Source: Bacillota bacterium (GTDB taxonomy: Bacteria > Bacillota > Sulfobacillia > Sulfobacillales > JAIMBI01). Taken from it: DNA of 51,305 nucleotides. The stretch spans positions 1-51,305 of the forward strand of contig JAJZWV010000020.1 in assembly GCA_021846505.1 (NCBI GenBank), in the 5' to 3' direction. Positions within the stretch are counted from its first letter, which is position 1. Every line of letters begins with the position of its first letter. The notes beneath the pieces are model-generated. The model saw nothing but the letters and a program-made list of their open reading frames with translations, had not been told where the DNA came from and did not search any database. The position numbers and the translations under genes are program-made. Positions 1 through 7,839 of the stretch are shown here, piece after piece.

Positions 1-1
1 T

Positions 2-150
2 GCGGGTCAGGTTCAGCAGGGCACCCTCTCGAAGCTGTTAGCGGCGCAGGACCTGCACCCGCATCGGGTGCAGGTTCTACCTCCAGCGGAAGGCCCCGCA
101 CTTTGATGCCAAGAGGGTGCAGGGCCTACACGTCTCCCCACAGGTGGCGC
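2..150 (+). pseudogene. IS630-type transposase relic, frameshifted, cut by the left window edge
   Basis: Reading from base 2 gives GTLSKLLAAQDLHPHRVQ. One surplus base at about 74 then shifts the frame, which continues as FYLQRKAPHFDAKRVQ and a degenerate LHVSPQV. This matches the stretch after the helix-turn-helix in many IS630-family transposases (..L..EDVKPHKVRYYLERRDPEFDAKMVEVLCVYREV..). The match stops near 140, so only a short internal piece survives and none of the DDE catalytic region is visible. The upstream part lies outside the window. The relic overlaps the 3' end of the leftward gene at 126-995, so it marks an old junction. The family assignment rests on remembered motif similarity only. 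Confidence 0.6.
51..75. repeat. Perfect inverted repeat inside the transposase relic
   Basis: Arms of 11 bases (ACCTGCACCCG and CGGGTGCAGGT) flank the loop CAT. The palindrome covers the codons for DLHPHRVQV in the relic and has no T-run, so it is not a terminator. It may be fortuitous, or it may be linked to the single-base frameshift at its right edge. Confidence 0.5.
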
Positions 151-995
151 ACCGTCATTTCCGGATGCTCGGCCGTGTGCACCGCGTCGAGCGCGGCCTG
201 CACCGCCGCCGCTGCGGGCTGGTCCTGGAGCACTTTCAGCACGTCGGCAGTCGTTCGGAGCCACTGCTGGGCCACGGGGTGCGCCCAGGGCTCGACCGTT
301 TCGGCGGCGGGCCGGGTGGCGGCGCGCGCGCGCCAGACGGCGTCAGATTCCGCCAAGGCGTCATCCTGGGCGCGCCAGTCGTCCATCGCAAAGCCGCGGT
401 CCGCATCGAGGCCGCGGCGCGGCACCGGCGCGCCGATGACGCTGGCCGGCACATCGCGGGTGCGAAGAATCGTGGCGAGCGGCAAGTGGCCATCCTTGGG
501 CCGCCAGGCTGCGAGAGCCGCGAGGTCGGCGGGGTTGTTCCACTGCACGGTGAACTCGGCCCACACATCGGGTGAAATCACGCTGTCGTCTCCGAGCACG
601 CGTTTGCGATCCTGGGTCCAGTAGCGCCGCCACTCCGCCTGCGCCGCCGCTTCCGCTTCGGCGGCTGACGGGAACGCCCGGAGTTGGATGCGGGGGTAGC
701 CGGCCCGGGCGGCCGCCCGGGGTCTCCACGTGACGCCCGTGCCCGGGACGTGGATGTACCACTCTTCGGGCCAATCGAGATGCTGGCGGTAGCGCGGATT
801 CAGCTGCGCCTGGATGAGGGGGCGGGATCGGGCGCTCCAGGGGGCCAAGCCGGCGGCCTCACCCTCCGCCACCAGGTCGCGCAGGGTCGTGCGGCGCGTT
901 GCCGCCTCAATGACGGCATCCACCGGCGCCGTCAGGGCCTGGGTCTCAGCGGACAAGCGCGGCCCGCCGCGCTCAGGAACCGTGGCCATCGCCAC
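126..995 (-). CDS. Hypothetical protein, 289 aa
   Basis: I do not recognise this protein. The start is GTG at 995, whose G is also the last base of the TAG stop of the upstream gene (sequence TAGTG on the minus strand). The two genes are therefore almost certainly translationally coupled. An internal ATG at 989 (MATVPERGG) is the alternative start. The product is soluble, rich in Ala, Trp and Arg, with no signal peptide or membrane segment. Its middle contains WPEEWYIHVPGTGVTWRP and a C-terminal helical stretch. Its 3' end overlaps the IS630 relic. It sits in a block that replaces the 5' part of lonB, which suggests arrival by rearrangement. Confidence 0.5.
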   Translation of the reverse strand: MAMATVPERGGPRLSAETQALTAPVDAVIEAATRRTTLRDLVAEGEAAGLAPWSARSRPLIQAQLNPRYRQHLDWPEEWYIHVPGTGVTWRPRAAARAGYPRIQLRAFPSAAEAEAAAQAEWRRYWTQDRKRVLGDDSVISPDVWAEFTVQWNNPADLAALAAWRPKDGHLPLATILRTRDVPASVIGAPVPRRGLDADRGFAMDDWRAQDDALAESDAVWRARAATRPAAETVEPWAHPVAQQWLRTTADVLKVLQDQPAAAAVQAALDAVHTAEHPEMTVRHLWGDV

Positions 996-1489
996 TACAC
1001 CTCCTCCACGTCAGGGCCAAAGGGCGTCTCCGCCTCATTGGCCAGCCAGTCGCCGAGGGACCACCCCGGGTCAGCGGCGCTCCAGTATGGGCCATCAACG
1101 GGTCCGGTCGCCACCAAGTGCACGCCCGCGCCGGCTGCAGCGGCCTGAGCCAGGCGCCACTGGGCCGGGGTCACCACCCACCACCGGACGCGGGGATCGG
1201 CAGCAGGCCAGGCCTCTTCCGCCGTAAGGTCTAAGGCCAGCACCGCCTGGAAGGGCGGGGGCACTTGGGGGTCGTCGTGCTGGAGCGTGGCCGGCGTGAC
1301 CACCGGGATGCGGTGGTCGTCCGGGTCGCCCAGCGGATCCCGCGCCCGCACCAACTGGGCGAGCGGGACAAAAAGAGCCCCCCGCCCCGCGTAGCGCAGG
1401 GAGGGGGCCACATGGAGCACGGCCGCGGCCTCGTCCGGCATAGCGCAGAGCCAGTCGGCGGCGAGGCCGTGGATCGGCAAGACCGTCAA
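995..1489 (-). CDS. Hypothetical protein, 164 aa
   Basis: This is an unrecognised soluble protein. The start is TTG at 1489, chosen because an excellent ribosome binding site (GGAGGTGATG on the minus strand, about 1494-1503) lies at the right distance. The sequence begins MTVLPIHGLAADWLCAMPDE and is rich in Trp and Ala, ending in an acidic tail (FGPDVEEV). Its stop overlaps the GTG start of the 289-aa gene by one base, so the pair forms a two-gene operon read leftward. A hairpin followed by TTTTC lies just upstream of its ribosome binding site. No family assignment is possible from sequence alone. Confidence 0.55.
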   Translation of the reverse strand: MTVLPIHGLAADWLCAMPDEAAAVLHVAPSLRYAGRGALFVPLAQLVRARDPLGDPDDHRIPVVTPATLQHDDPQVPPPFQAVLALDLTAEEAWPAADPRVRWWVVTPAQWRLAQAAAAGAGVHLVATGPVDGPYWSAADPGWSLGDWLANEAETPFGPDVEEV

Positions 1490-1512
1490 GGAACATCACC
1501 TCCACTAAATAG

Positions 1513-1541
1513 AAAAGGGACTCGCCATCTCAGCGAGCCCC
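1513..1541 (-). terminator. Rho-independent terminator-like hairpin, leftward
   Basis: On the minus strand GGGGCTCGC, a 7-base loop and GCGAGTCCC are followed at once by TTTTC and an AT-rich stretch. The stem has one mismatch. It ends about 10 bases before the ribosome binding site of the 164-aa gene. It could be the end of a lost leftward gene or a leader attenuator for the two-gene operon. No leader peptide or known riboswitch is visible. Confidence 0.5.
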
Positions 1542-1629
1542 CGAGCAAAAACGGCGCGGCACAACGGGTTAGCGGGCAGAAGTCGGTATATGCAGATCGC
1601 CTCATAGCGCCGATCCCCTCATTGGGAGC

Positions 1630-2874
1630 GTGCACGACCCGATTTATCAGGGGGCGGGCGCGATGGGCCTGGCCGACATTCCCCAGCCGAAGGCGGGGGC
1701 GGTCACCAAGGCGCATGGGGGCGTGCTGTTCATCGACGAAATCGGAGAGCTGCACCCCATTCAGATGAACAAGCTCCTAAAGGTGCTGGAGGACCGGAAA
1801 GTGTATTTTGAGTCGGCGTACTACAATCGGGACGACCAGAACGTGCCGGTTCATATCCAGGACATCTTTGAAAACGGGTTGCCCGCGGACTTTCGCCTGG
1901 TGGGGGCGACGACCCGGCAGCCGCACGAAATCCCGGCAGCCATCCGCTCGCGCTGTCTCGAGGTGTTTTTCCGCCCCTTGGTGTCGGACGAGGTGGCGCG
2001 CATCGCCACGGCGGCTGTGGCCAAGATGGGGGTCGCGCTGGAACCGGGAGGATTGGATGTGGTGCGGCGGTACTGCACCAACGGGCGGGAAGCGGTCAAC
2101 ATGGTCCAGATTGCGGCGGGTCTGGCGCTCACGGAGTCCCGCCCCGCCATCAGTCAGGGGGACATGGAGTGGGTGGCTACGATGGGCCAGTACAATCCGC
2201 GCATGGACCGGCGCGTTCGCCCGGACCCCCACGTGGGGCTGGTCAATGGCCTCGCCGTCTATGGGCCCAATTTGGGCGCCGTCCTGGAGGTGGAGGTGGT
2301 GGCCCAGCTGGCGGGAGACCGCCCGGGAGCCCTCACGGTCACCGGCATTGTGGACGAAGAAGAAATGGGAACGTCTGGCCGCACTGTCCGGCGCAAGTCG
2401 ATGGCCAAAAGCTCGGTGGAAAACGTGCTGACGGTCCTGGACTCGCTGACCACGCTGTCTCCTCGCGCGTACCACCTGCACGTCAACTTCCCCGGCGGGG
2501 TGCCGCTGGATGGGCCCTCGGCCGGGGTGGCCATCGCGGCCGCCGTGTATTCCGCCATCACCGGAGAGGCCGTGGCGCCGGGAATGGCCATGACCGGAGA
2601 GCTATCGATTCGCGGCGACGTCAAGCCGGTGGGCGGCATTGTGCCCAAGGTCGAAGCAGCACGGCTGGCTGGCTGCCAGCAGGTGTTCATCCCACGCGAC
2701 AACTGGCAGGATCTGTTTCGCGATCAGGCGGGCTTAGAAGTCATCCCCATCGCGACGCTGGCCGAACTGCTGGGTCACGTGCTGAGGCGCACGGTGGAGG
2801 CGGCGCCAGCCGGATCCCCGGTCGCGGCGGCGAGTGTGCTGGCCGCGAGCCCGCCAACGTCCGTGGGTGGCTAG
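1630..2874 (+). CDS. lonB: LonB-type ATP-dependent protease, 5'-truncated, probably non-functional
   Basis: The frame is intact from GTG 1630 to the stop and reads as the C-terminal 414 residues of a Bacillus-type LonB (family length about 550). It keeps Walker B (VLFIDEIGE), the sensor region (GATTRQPHEIPAAIRSRC) and the S16 protease domain. Catalytic Ser is about residue 297 (LDGPSAGV) and Lys about residue 340 (GGIVPKVEA). The N-terminal ~140 residues, including Walker A, are absent. Recognisable coding continues only a few codons upstream (ADPLIGSV at about 1606-1629), then unrelated sequence begins. No convincing ribosome binding site precedes 1630. LonB acts in the forespore in Bacillus. 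Here ATP binding should be lost, so this is a remnant or at best an isolated protease domain. It lies upstream of lonA, as in Bacillus, with two genes between. Confidence 0.8.
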   Translation: MHDPIYQGAGAMGLADIPQPKAGAVTKAHGGVLFIDEIGELHPIQMNKLLKVLEDRKVYFESAYYNRDDQNVPVHIQDIFENGLPADFRLVGATTRQPHEIPAAIRSRCLEVFFRPLVSDEVARIATAAVAKMGVALEPGGLDVVRRYCTNGREAVNMVQIAAGLALTESRPAISQGDMEWVATMGQYNPRMDRRVRPDPHVGLVNGLAVYGPNLGAVLEVEVVAQLAGDRPGALTVTGIVDEEEMGTSGRTVRRKSMAKSSVENVLTVLDSLTTLSPRAYHLHVNFPGGVPLDGPSAGVAIAAAVYSAITGEAVAPGMAMTGELSIRGDVKPVGGIVPKVEAARLAGCQQVFIPRDNWQDLFRDQAGLEVIPIATLAELLGHVLRRTVEAAPAGSPVAAASVLAASPPTSVGG

Positions 2875-2962
2875 GCCGTCCGGCCATGGCGCCCGGCGCC
2901 GCCGCGCAACCCGCACCGGCGGCATTTCGTTGTATTCTGCAGGAGAGGCCGGCGCTATCGGC

Positions 2963-2991
2963 TTGACGTGTGGCGCTGTCGGGATTAGAGT
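2963..2991 (+). promoter_or_regulatory. Sigma-A type promoter for the C39-like peptidase gene
   Basis: TTGACG (2963-2968) and TAGAGT (2986-2991) are separated by 17 bases. They lie about 45 bases upstream of the GTG start at 3037, which has its own AAAGGAGGT ribosome binding site. Confidence 0.6.
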
Positions 2992-3036
2992 GCATCGCGT
3001 CCGGGCGCCGCTCCGGGTGCCAAAGGAGGTGTCCAC

Positions 3037-3948
3037 GTGAGATCGTCGCCAGCCACTCACGACTCGCCAGCCGCCCGCTCGCGTGGATGGGCACGCGTGC
3101 TGGCGATCGGGATGGGCCTCGTCGTGGTGGGGATCGTGGGCTGGAAGTGGAATCCGCTCGGTTCGTCCAGCCCGGCCAGCAGCACCACTGCCCGCACCAC
3201 CTTGCGCCAGCGGGCGGCCCGCAAGCCAGTGGGCCACCATCACGTGGCAACCCAGCCGACCAAAAAGCCCAGCGCACCCGTGTGGACCGCGCCCGCCAGC
3301 TACGATATGAGCGTGCCAGCGCAGTCGCAGCTGCCGCAGCTGCAAAACGGCTGCGAGGTGACCAGCTTGTCCATGCTGCTGGCCGCCGTGAATCATCCCG
3401 TGAGTAAAATGACGCTGGCTGCGGAGCAGCCCACCGATCCCACGCCGGCTGTGCTGAAGCCCATCCCCGACTTCAAGGGCAACCCTATCCTGGAAGTGGT
3501 GTCGTGGGGCAATCCCAACGTAGGGTTTGTAGGCAGCGTGGAGGGCGGGTCCAAGCTGGGCTACGGCATCTACAATGGCCCGCTGGATCATTTGCTAAAT
3601 CAAATTTTGCCGAATCAGGCCGACGACATGACGGGCGACTCGTTTACCCAGATACTGGATCATGTCGCGCACGGGGTGCCGGTGGTGGCCTGGACGACCA
3701 TCAACTTTCTGCCCACCAATGACTGGGTCACCTGGCAGAGCCCCGAAGGGCCCGTGACCGCTACCCCCATGGAGCACGCGGTGCTCATTGTGGGCTACAC
3801 CCCGACCACCGTCATTGTCAACAACCCCTACACCGGGCAGGCTAACGAAGCCGTCAATCGCGCGGACTTCATTGCGGCGTGGAAGCAGCTGGGCGAGCAA
3901 GCCCTGACGGTGCATCTGCCGGCCGGCACCGCCGGCAGCGCCTCGTAG
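3037..3948 (+). CDS. C39-like (papain-fold) peptidase, membrane-anchored or secreted
   Basis: 303 aa. The GTG start at 3037 follows AAAGGAGGT (3022-3030) by six bases. The N-terminus is basic with one hydrophobic segment (about residues 21-38, VLAIGMGLVVVGIVGW), then a Ser/Thr/Ala/Lys-rich linker and a C-terminal catalytic domain. Cys about residue 106 (QNGCEVTSLSML), His about residue 247 (PMEHAVLIVGY) and the following NNPYTG form the C39_2/YvpB-type triad. The protease should face outside the cell, but its substrate is unknown. There is no ABC transporter domain, so it is not a bacteriocin-processing exporter. It lies four bases before a methyltransferase gene and between lonB and lonA, where Bacillus has no such genes. 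Confidence 0.75.
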   Translation: MRSSPATHDSPAARSRGWARVLAIGMGLVVVGIVGWKWNPLGSSSPASSTTARTTLRQRAARKPVGHHHVATQPTKKPSAPVWTAPASYDMSVPAQSQLPQLQNGCEVTSLSMLLAAVNHPVSKMTLAAEQPTDPTPAVLKPIPDFKGNPILEVVSWGNPNVGFVGSVEGGSKLGYGIYNGPLDHLLNQILPNQADDMTGDSFTQILDHVAHGVPVVAWTTINFLPTNDWVTWQSPEGPVTATPMEHAVLIVGYTPTTVIVNNPYTGQANEAVNRADFIAAWKQLGEQALTVHLPAGTAGSAS

Positions 3949-3952
3949 GCGC

Positions 3953-4834
3953 GTGGATCCCACCTGGGGCCAAGCACTGGACCAGGCGCTGGTGCGGGAG
4001 GAGGCCCGGGTGCCGGCCGGCGACCGCTGGCTGTTTTACCAGACGGCGCTGACCGGACCCGCTCGGCGCGCGTGGATGGCGGGCTGGCCGCCGCCCGCTG
4101 CGGGCGCATGGGTTGACTGGGGCACGGCTTATGGTGCGCTGGCCGTCGAAGTGGCTCACCAGTATGCCGTGCGGGTCTACGGCGTCGACTGGTCGCGCGC
4201 GCGCTTAAGCGCCGCCGCCCGCTGGGAGGGTGCCGTCCCGCATCGGGGCCAGGTTTGGTGGACCGAGGCAGATGCCCTCTCATTTAGCCCGCCCGAGCCC
4301 GTCGTGGGGATGAGTGCGCGATTTCTTCTGCAGCACCTGCCGGACCCCGCTGGTGCCTTGGCGCACTGGGCCGCCGTGCTCGAGCCGGGCGGTGTGCTGT
4401 TCGTGGAAGATGTGGACGACGGCTGGACGGTGGAGCATCCCGCACCGCCGCCGGCCTGGGCCGCAGTGGTGGAGGCGCTTAGTCGGCTTCAGCGCGATCG
4501 CGGCGGGGACCGGCAAATTGGGCGCCGGCTGCCCGAGCTGGTGACCGCCGCGGGCTTGGAGCTGGCGGACACCGCACTGGCGGTTCAAGGGGCGCGGGTA
4601 TCTTCCGAAGCTTTTCGGCTCAGTCGGCAGTTGGAAGTCCTGCGCATGGAAGGCGAGCGGGATGCGCTGCTGGCGGGAGGCTACCTGACGCGGGAGGCGT
4701 GGCAGGAAGGCGTGTCGGCCCGCGCCAGCGCGTCGGGCCCCGTGTTTATGAGCGCTGGCACGCTGCGCTTGCGCGCGGTGAAGCCGCCGGCAAGTTCGGC
4801 GCCGCCTTCTCGGCAGATTTCGCCCGTTTGCTAA
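3953..4834 (+). CDS. Class I SAM-dependent methyltransferase
   Basis: 293 aa. The GTG start is four bases after the preceding stop, so the gene is probably co-transcribed with the peptidase. No strong ribosome binding site is visible. A degenerate motif I (WVDWGTAYGALAVEVA, about residues 56-71) is followed by the acidic adenosine-binding strand end VYGVDWSRARL. Further on come FLLQHLPDPAGAL and a post-motif segment (ALEPGG-like VLEPGGVLFVEDVDDG). This layout matches Methyltransf_11/25-type enzymes. The substrate cannot be inferred. The first glycine of the usual GxGxG is replaced (D-W-G-T-A-Y-G), which is common in divergent members. Confidence 0.7.
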   Translation: MDPTWGQALDQALVREEARVPAGDRWLFYQTALTGPARRAWMAGWPPPAAGAWVDWGTAYGALAVEVAHQYAVRVYGVDWSRARLSAAARWEGAVPHRGQVWWTEADALSFSPPEPVVGMSARFLLQHLPDPAGALAHWAAVLEPGGVLFVEDVDDGWTVEHPAPPPAWAAVVEALSRLQRDRGGDRQIGRRLPELVTAAGLELADTALAVQGARVSSEAFRLSRQLEVLRMEGERDALLAGGYLTREAWQEGVSARASASGPVFMSAGTLRLRAVKPPASSAPPSRQISPVC

Positions 4835-4924
4835 CATAGGATGGGGCAACGCTATGGCGTGAAGCGAGGGCGGCCCCTCGCACGGGCGGGGACTCGGAAC
4901 AGATGGAGGAGGTGGGCGGCGCGG

Positions 4925-7240
4925 ATGGAGGAGGCCAATCTCCTGCCGGTACTGCCCATGCGGGGCGTGCTGGTGTTTCCGTACTTGGTGGTGCCGCTGG
5001 AAGTGGGCCGCCAGCGGTCGCTGGCGGCCCTGGAAGTGGCCATGCTGGGCGAGCGCAAGGTTGTGCTGGTGTCGCAGCGCAATCCCCGCGAGGACGAACC
5101 CCGCCCGGAAGGACTTTATGACTACGGCGTGATTTCCGAGGTCAAGCAGGTGCTGAAGATGCCGCACGGCACCACCAAAGTGGTGGTCGAGGGCCAAGCC
5201 CGTGCCCGGGTGTCGCGGCTGGTGTCGGAGGAAACGTATTTCGCCGGAGAGGTGGAGCCGCTGCCCGAGCCGGATCCCGCGGATCCTCGGCCTGACGACC
5301 TGGAAGCGCTCATGCATGCGGTGGCCGACTTGTTTGAGGCGTATGTGAAGAACCACAAACGGATTCCCGCCGAAGCCACGGTGTCCATCGCGGTGGACGA
5401 CCCGGGCCGCCTCGCCGACGCCATTGCCGCCACGCTGGACCTGAAGACAGCTGACAAGCAGGACGTGTTGGAAACGCTCGACCCGAAAGCGCGCCTGGAG
5501 CGCGTGCACGCCTTATTGGGCCACCAGGTAGAAATCATGGACATTGAGCGGCGCATCAACGTGCGGGTGCGGCGGCAGATGGACAAGAGCCAGCGCGAGT
5601 ACTACCTCCGGGAGCAGCTAAAGGCGATCAAGCGGGAACTTGGCGAGCAGGAGGAGGGCCGCGCCAGCGAAGCCGACGAATACCGCGCGCGCCTGGAGAC
5701 GAAGAAGCTGCCCGAGGCGGTTCGCGAGAAAGTCACCCGGGAGCTGACGCGCTTGGACCAAATGCCGCCGACGGTCGCCGAGGCGGTGGTGGTGCGCAAC
5801 TATCTGGACTGGCTGCTGGACTTGCCCTGGCTGGATCAGACCGAGGACCGCCTGGAAGTGGACGTGGCCGAAAAAATGCTGGATGAGGACCACTACGGCC
5901 TGGTGCGGGTGAAAGAGCGAATTCTCGAGTATATGGCGGTCCGGCAGCTTTCGCAGTCGATGCGCGGCCCCATTTTGTGCCTGGTGGGGCCGCCCGGCGT
6001 GGGGAAAACCTCGCTGGCGCGCTCCATCGCGCGCGCCACCAACCGCAATTTCGTGCGCGTGTCGCTAGGCGGCGTGCGCGACGAGGCAGAGGTGCGGGGC
6101 CACCGGCGCACCTACGTGGGCGCCATGCCGGGGCGCATCCTGCAGGGCATGCGCCAGGCCGGTTCCAACAACCCTGTGTTCCTGCTGGACGAAATCGACA
6201 AGATGGCGATGGACTTTCGCGGCGATCCGTCGGCGGCGCTGCTGGAAGTGCTGGATCCGGAGCAAAACCGCAACTTCTCGGATCACTATGTGGAGCTGCC
6301 GTTTGACCTGTCCTCGGTGATGTTTGTCACCACCGCCAACCTGCGCCACAACATTCCCCACCCGTTGCTGGACCGCATGGAGCTCATTCCCATCGCCGGC
6401 TACACCGAAGAGGAGAAGCTGCAGATCGGGCGCCGCCACCTGCTGCCGAAAGTGCTGCCTGAGCACGGGCTGTCCGAGCGCGACGTGGAATTCGGGCTGC
6501 CGGCCCTGCAGCAAGTGATTCGGGCCTATACGCACGAGGCGGGGGTCCGCCAGCTGGAGCGAGAGATGGGTGGGGTGCTGCGCAAGGTGGCGCGGGAGGT
6601 CGTAGCGGGAGCGGAGAAGCCCGTGCGCGTGACGCGCCGGAGCCTTCGGCGCTACTTGGGGCCACCGCGCGTCCGCCACACGGCGGCGGAGGCGGGAGAT
6701 CAGGTGGGGGTGGCCACGGGCTTGGGGGTCACGGAAGTGGGCGGCGACATCATGCCGGTGGAGGCCACGGTGATGTCGGGAAAAGGGCGACTCACCCTCA
6801 CCGGCCAGCTGGGCGAGGTGATGCAGGAGTCGGGCCAGGCGGCCTTTGCATTTATCCGGGCTCACGCAGCCACCCTGGACATTCCCGAAGACTTCGCGGA
6901 GCGGTTCGACATCCACGTGCACGTGCCGGAAGGCGCGGTGCCCAAAGATGGCCCGTCGGCGGGCGTGACCATGGCGACGGCTATGGTGTCGGCGCTGTCG
7001 GGGCGCGCGGTGAAAGCCACGGTGGCGATGACCGGGGAAATTACGCTGCGCGGCCGCGTGCTGCCGGTCGGCGGCATCAAAGAAAAGGTGCTGGCGGCCC
7101 ACCGGGCGGGGATTCGGCTGGTGGTGCTGCCGCAGGACAACACCCGGGATTTGGATGAGGTGCCCGGGGCGGTGCGGCGCGCGATGAAGGTGGTGTCGGC
7201 CGACAACTTGAGCCAAGTGCTGGAGGTGGCGCTGCTGTGA
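4925..7240 (+). CDS. lon: ATP-dependent Lon protease (LonA)
   Basis: 771 aa from ATG 4925, which has GGAGGAGGTG at 4905-4914. The frame stays open upstream to 4841, but the family begins at this point (LLPVLPMRGVLVFP). Domains in order are the N-terminal Lon substrate-binding domain, a coiled region (SQREYYLREQLKAIKRELGE), an AAA+ module with Walker A (GPPGVGKTS) and Walker B (VFLLDEIDK), and the S16 protease domain. Catalytic Ser is about residue 678 (KDGPSAGV) and Lys about residue 721 (GGIKEKV), close to Bacillus LonA. It degrades misfolded and regulatory proteins in the cytosol. The last bases (GTGA) overlap the start of ysxC, giving the conserved lon-ysxC operon. Confidence 0.97.
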   Translation: MEEANLLPVLPMRGVLVFPYLVVPLEVGRQRSLAALEVAMLGERKVVLVSQRNPREDEPRPEGLYDYGVISEVKQVLKMPHGTTKVVVEGQARARVSRLVSEETYFAGEVEPLPEPDPADPRPDDLEALMHAVADLFEAYVKNHKRIPAEATVSIAVDDPGRLADAIAATLDLKTADKQDVLETLDPKARLERVHALLGHQVEIMDIERRINVRVRRQMDKSQREYYLREQLKAIKRELGEQEEGRASEADEYRARLETKKLPEAVREKVTRELTRLDQMPPTVAEAVVVRNYLDWLLDLPWLDQTEDRLEVDVAEKMLDEDHYGLVRVKERILEYMAVRQLSQSMRGPILCLVGPPGVGKTSLARSIARATNRNFVRVSLGGVRDEAEVRGHRRTYVGAMPGRILQGMRQAGSNNPVFLLDEIDKMAMDFRGDPSAALLEVLDPEQNRNFSDHYVELPFDLSSVMFVTTANLRHNIPHPLLDRMELIPIAGYTEEEKLQIGRRHLLPKVLPEHGLSERDVEFGLPALQQVIRAYTHEAGVRQLEREMGGVLRKVAREVVAGAEKPVRVTRRSLRRYLGPPRVRHTAAEAGDQVGVATGLGVTEVGGDIMPVEATVMSGKGRLTLTGQLGEVMQESGQAAFAFIRAHAATLDIPEDFAERFDIHVHVPEGAVPKDGPSAGVTMATAMVSALSGRAVKATVAMTGEITLRGRVLPVGGIKEKVLAAHRAGIRLVVLPQDNTRDLDEVPGAVRRAMKVVSADNLSQVLEVALL

Positions 7241-7839
7241 GGGCCCCGGTGCTGGCGCACTCCGCGCTGCACCCCCGGGAATTTCCACCCGAGGGAGTCC
7301 CGGAGCTGGCCATGCTGGGCCGCTCCAACGCCGGCAAGTCCACGCTCTTAAACGCCCTGGTGGGCGCGCGGGTGGCGCACGTGTCCCAGGATCCCGGCCG
7401 CACCCGCCGCATCCACTTCTACGACATGAATCAGCGCTGGTTTCTGGTGGATTTGCCGGGGTACGGATACGCCAAAGTGCCAACCCGCGTGCGTGCGGAA
7501 TTTGGACAGGCGGTGGATCACTATCTCAGCACGCGCCAGTCGCTGGTGGGCGCGATCCTCATCCAGGACGTGCGGCGCAACTTGGAGCCGGAAGAAGAGC
7601 TGCTGCTGGGGTGGTCGCACACCCGCCACATCCCGCTGGTGGTGGTCGCCAACAAGGCGGACAAGCTCAACCAGCGGGAGCGGCTGCAGCGCCAGAAAGC
7701 TCTCGAGTCCCAGTATCGCCAGCCTGTGCACATCATCTCCGCGTACCGCGGGACCGGCTTGGAGGCGGTGCGCGGCCAGCTGGCCGAGTTGGGTGTCGAG
7801 CCGCCCGGCCAGCGCGCGCCTGCTCCTCCTCCAACCTAA
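7237..7839 (+). CDS. ysxC: Ribosome biogenesis GTPase YsxC/EngB
   Basis: 200 aa. The GTG start overlaps the lon stop in GTGA, so translation is coupled. The TrmE-Era-EngA-EngB-like GTPase motifs are present: G1 GRSNAGKST (about residue 29), a G2 threonine in PGRTRRI, G3 DLPGYGYA, G4 NKADKL and G5 near ISAYRGTG. EngB is needed for late 50S subunit assembly. The C-terminus (GQRAPAPPPT) is a short proline-rich tail. The 3' end overlaps the convergent XRE-type gene by four bases. Confidence 0.95.
   Translation: MRAPVLAHSALHPREFPPEGVPELAMLGRSNAGKSTLLNALVGARVAHVSQDPGRTRRIHFYDMNQRWFLVDLPGYGYAKVPTRVRAEFGQAVDHYLSTRQSLVGAILIQDVRRNLEPEEELLLGWSHTRHIPLVVVANKADKLNQRERLQRQKALESQYRQPVHIISAYRGTGLEAVRGQLAELGVEPPGQRAPAPPPT

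Noticed and set aside
3037-3948. Bacteriocin-processing ABC exporter
   Set aside because: Only the C39-like peptidase domain is present. There is no membrane or ATPase domain and no double-glycine leader peptide nearby.
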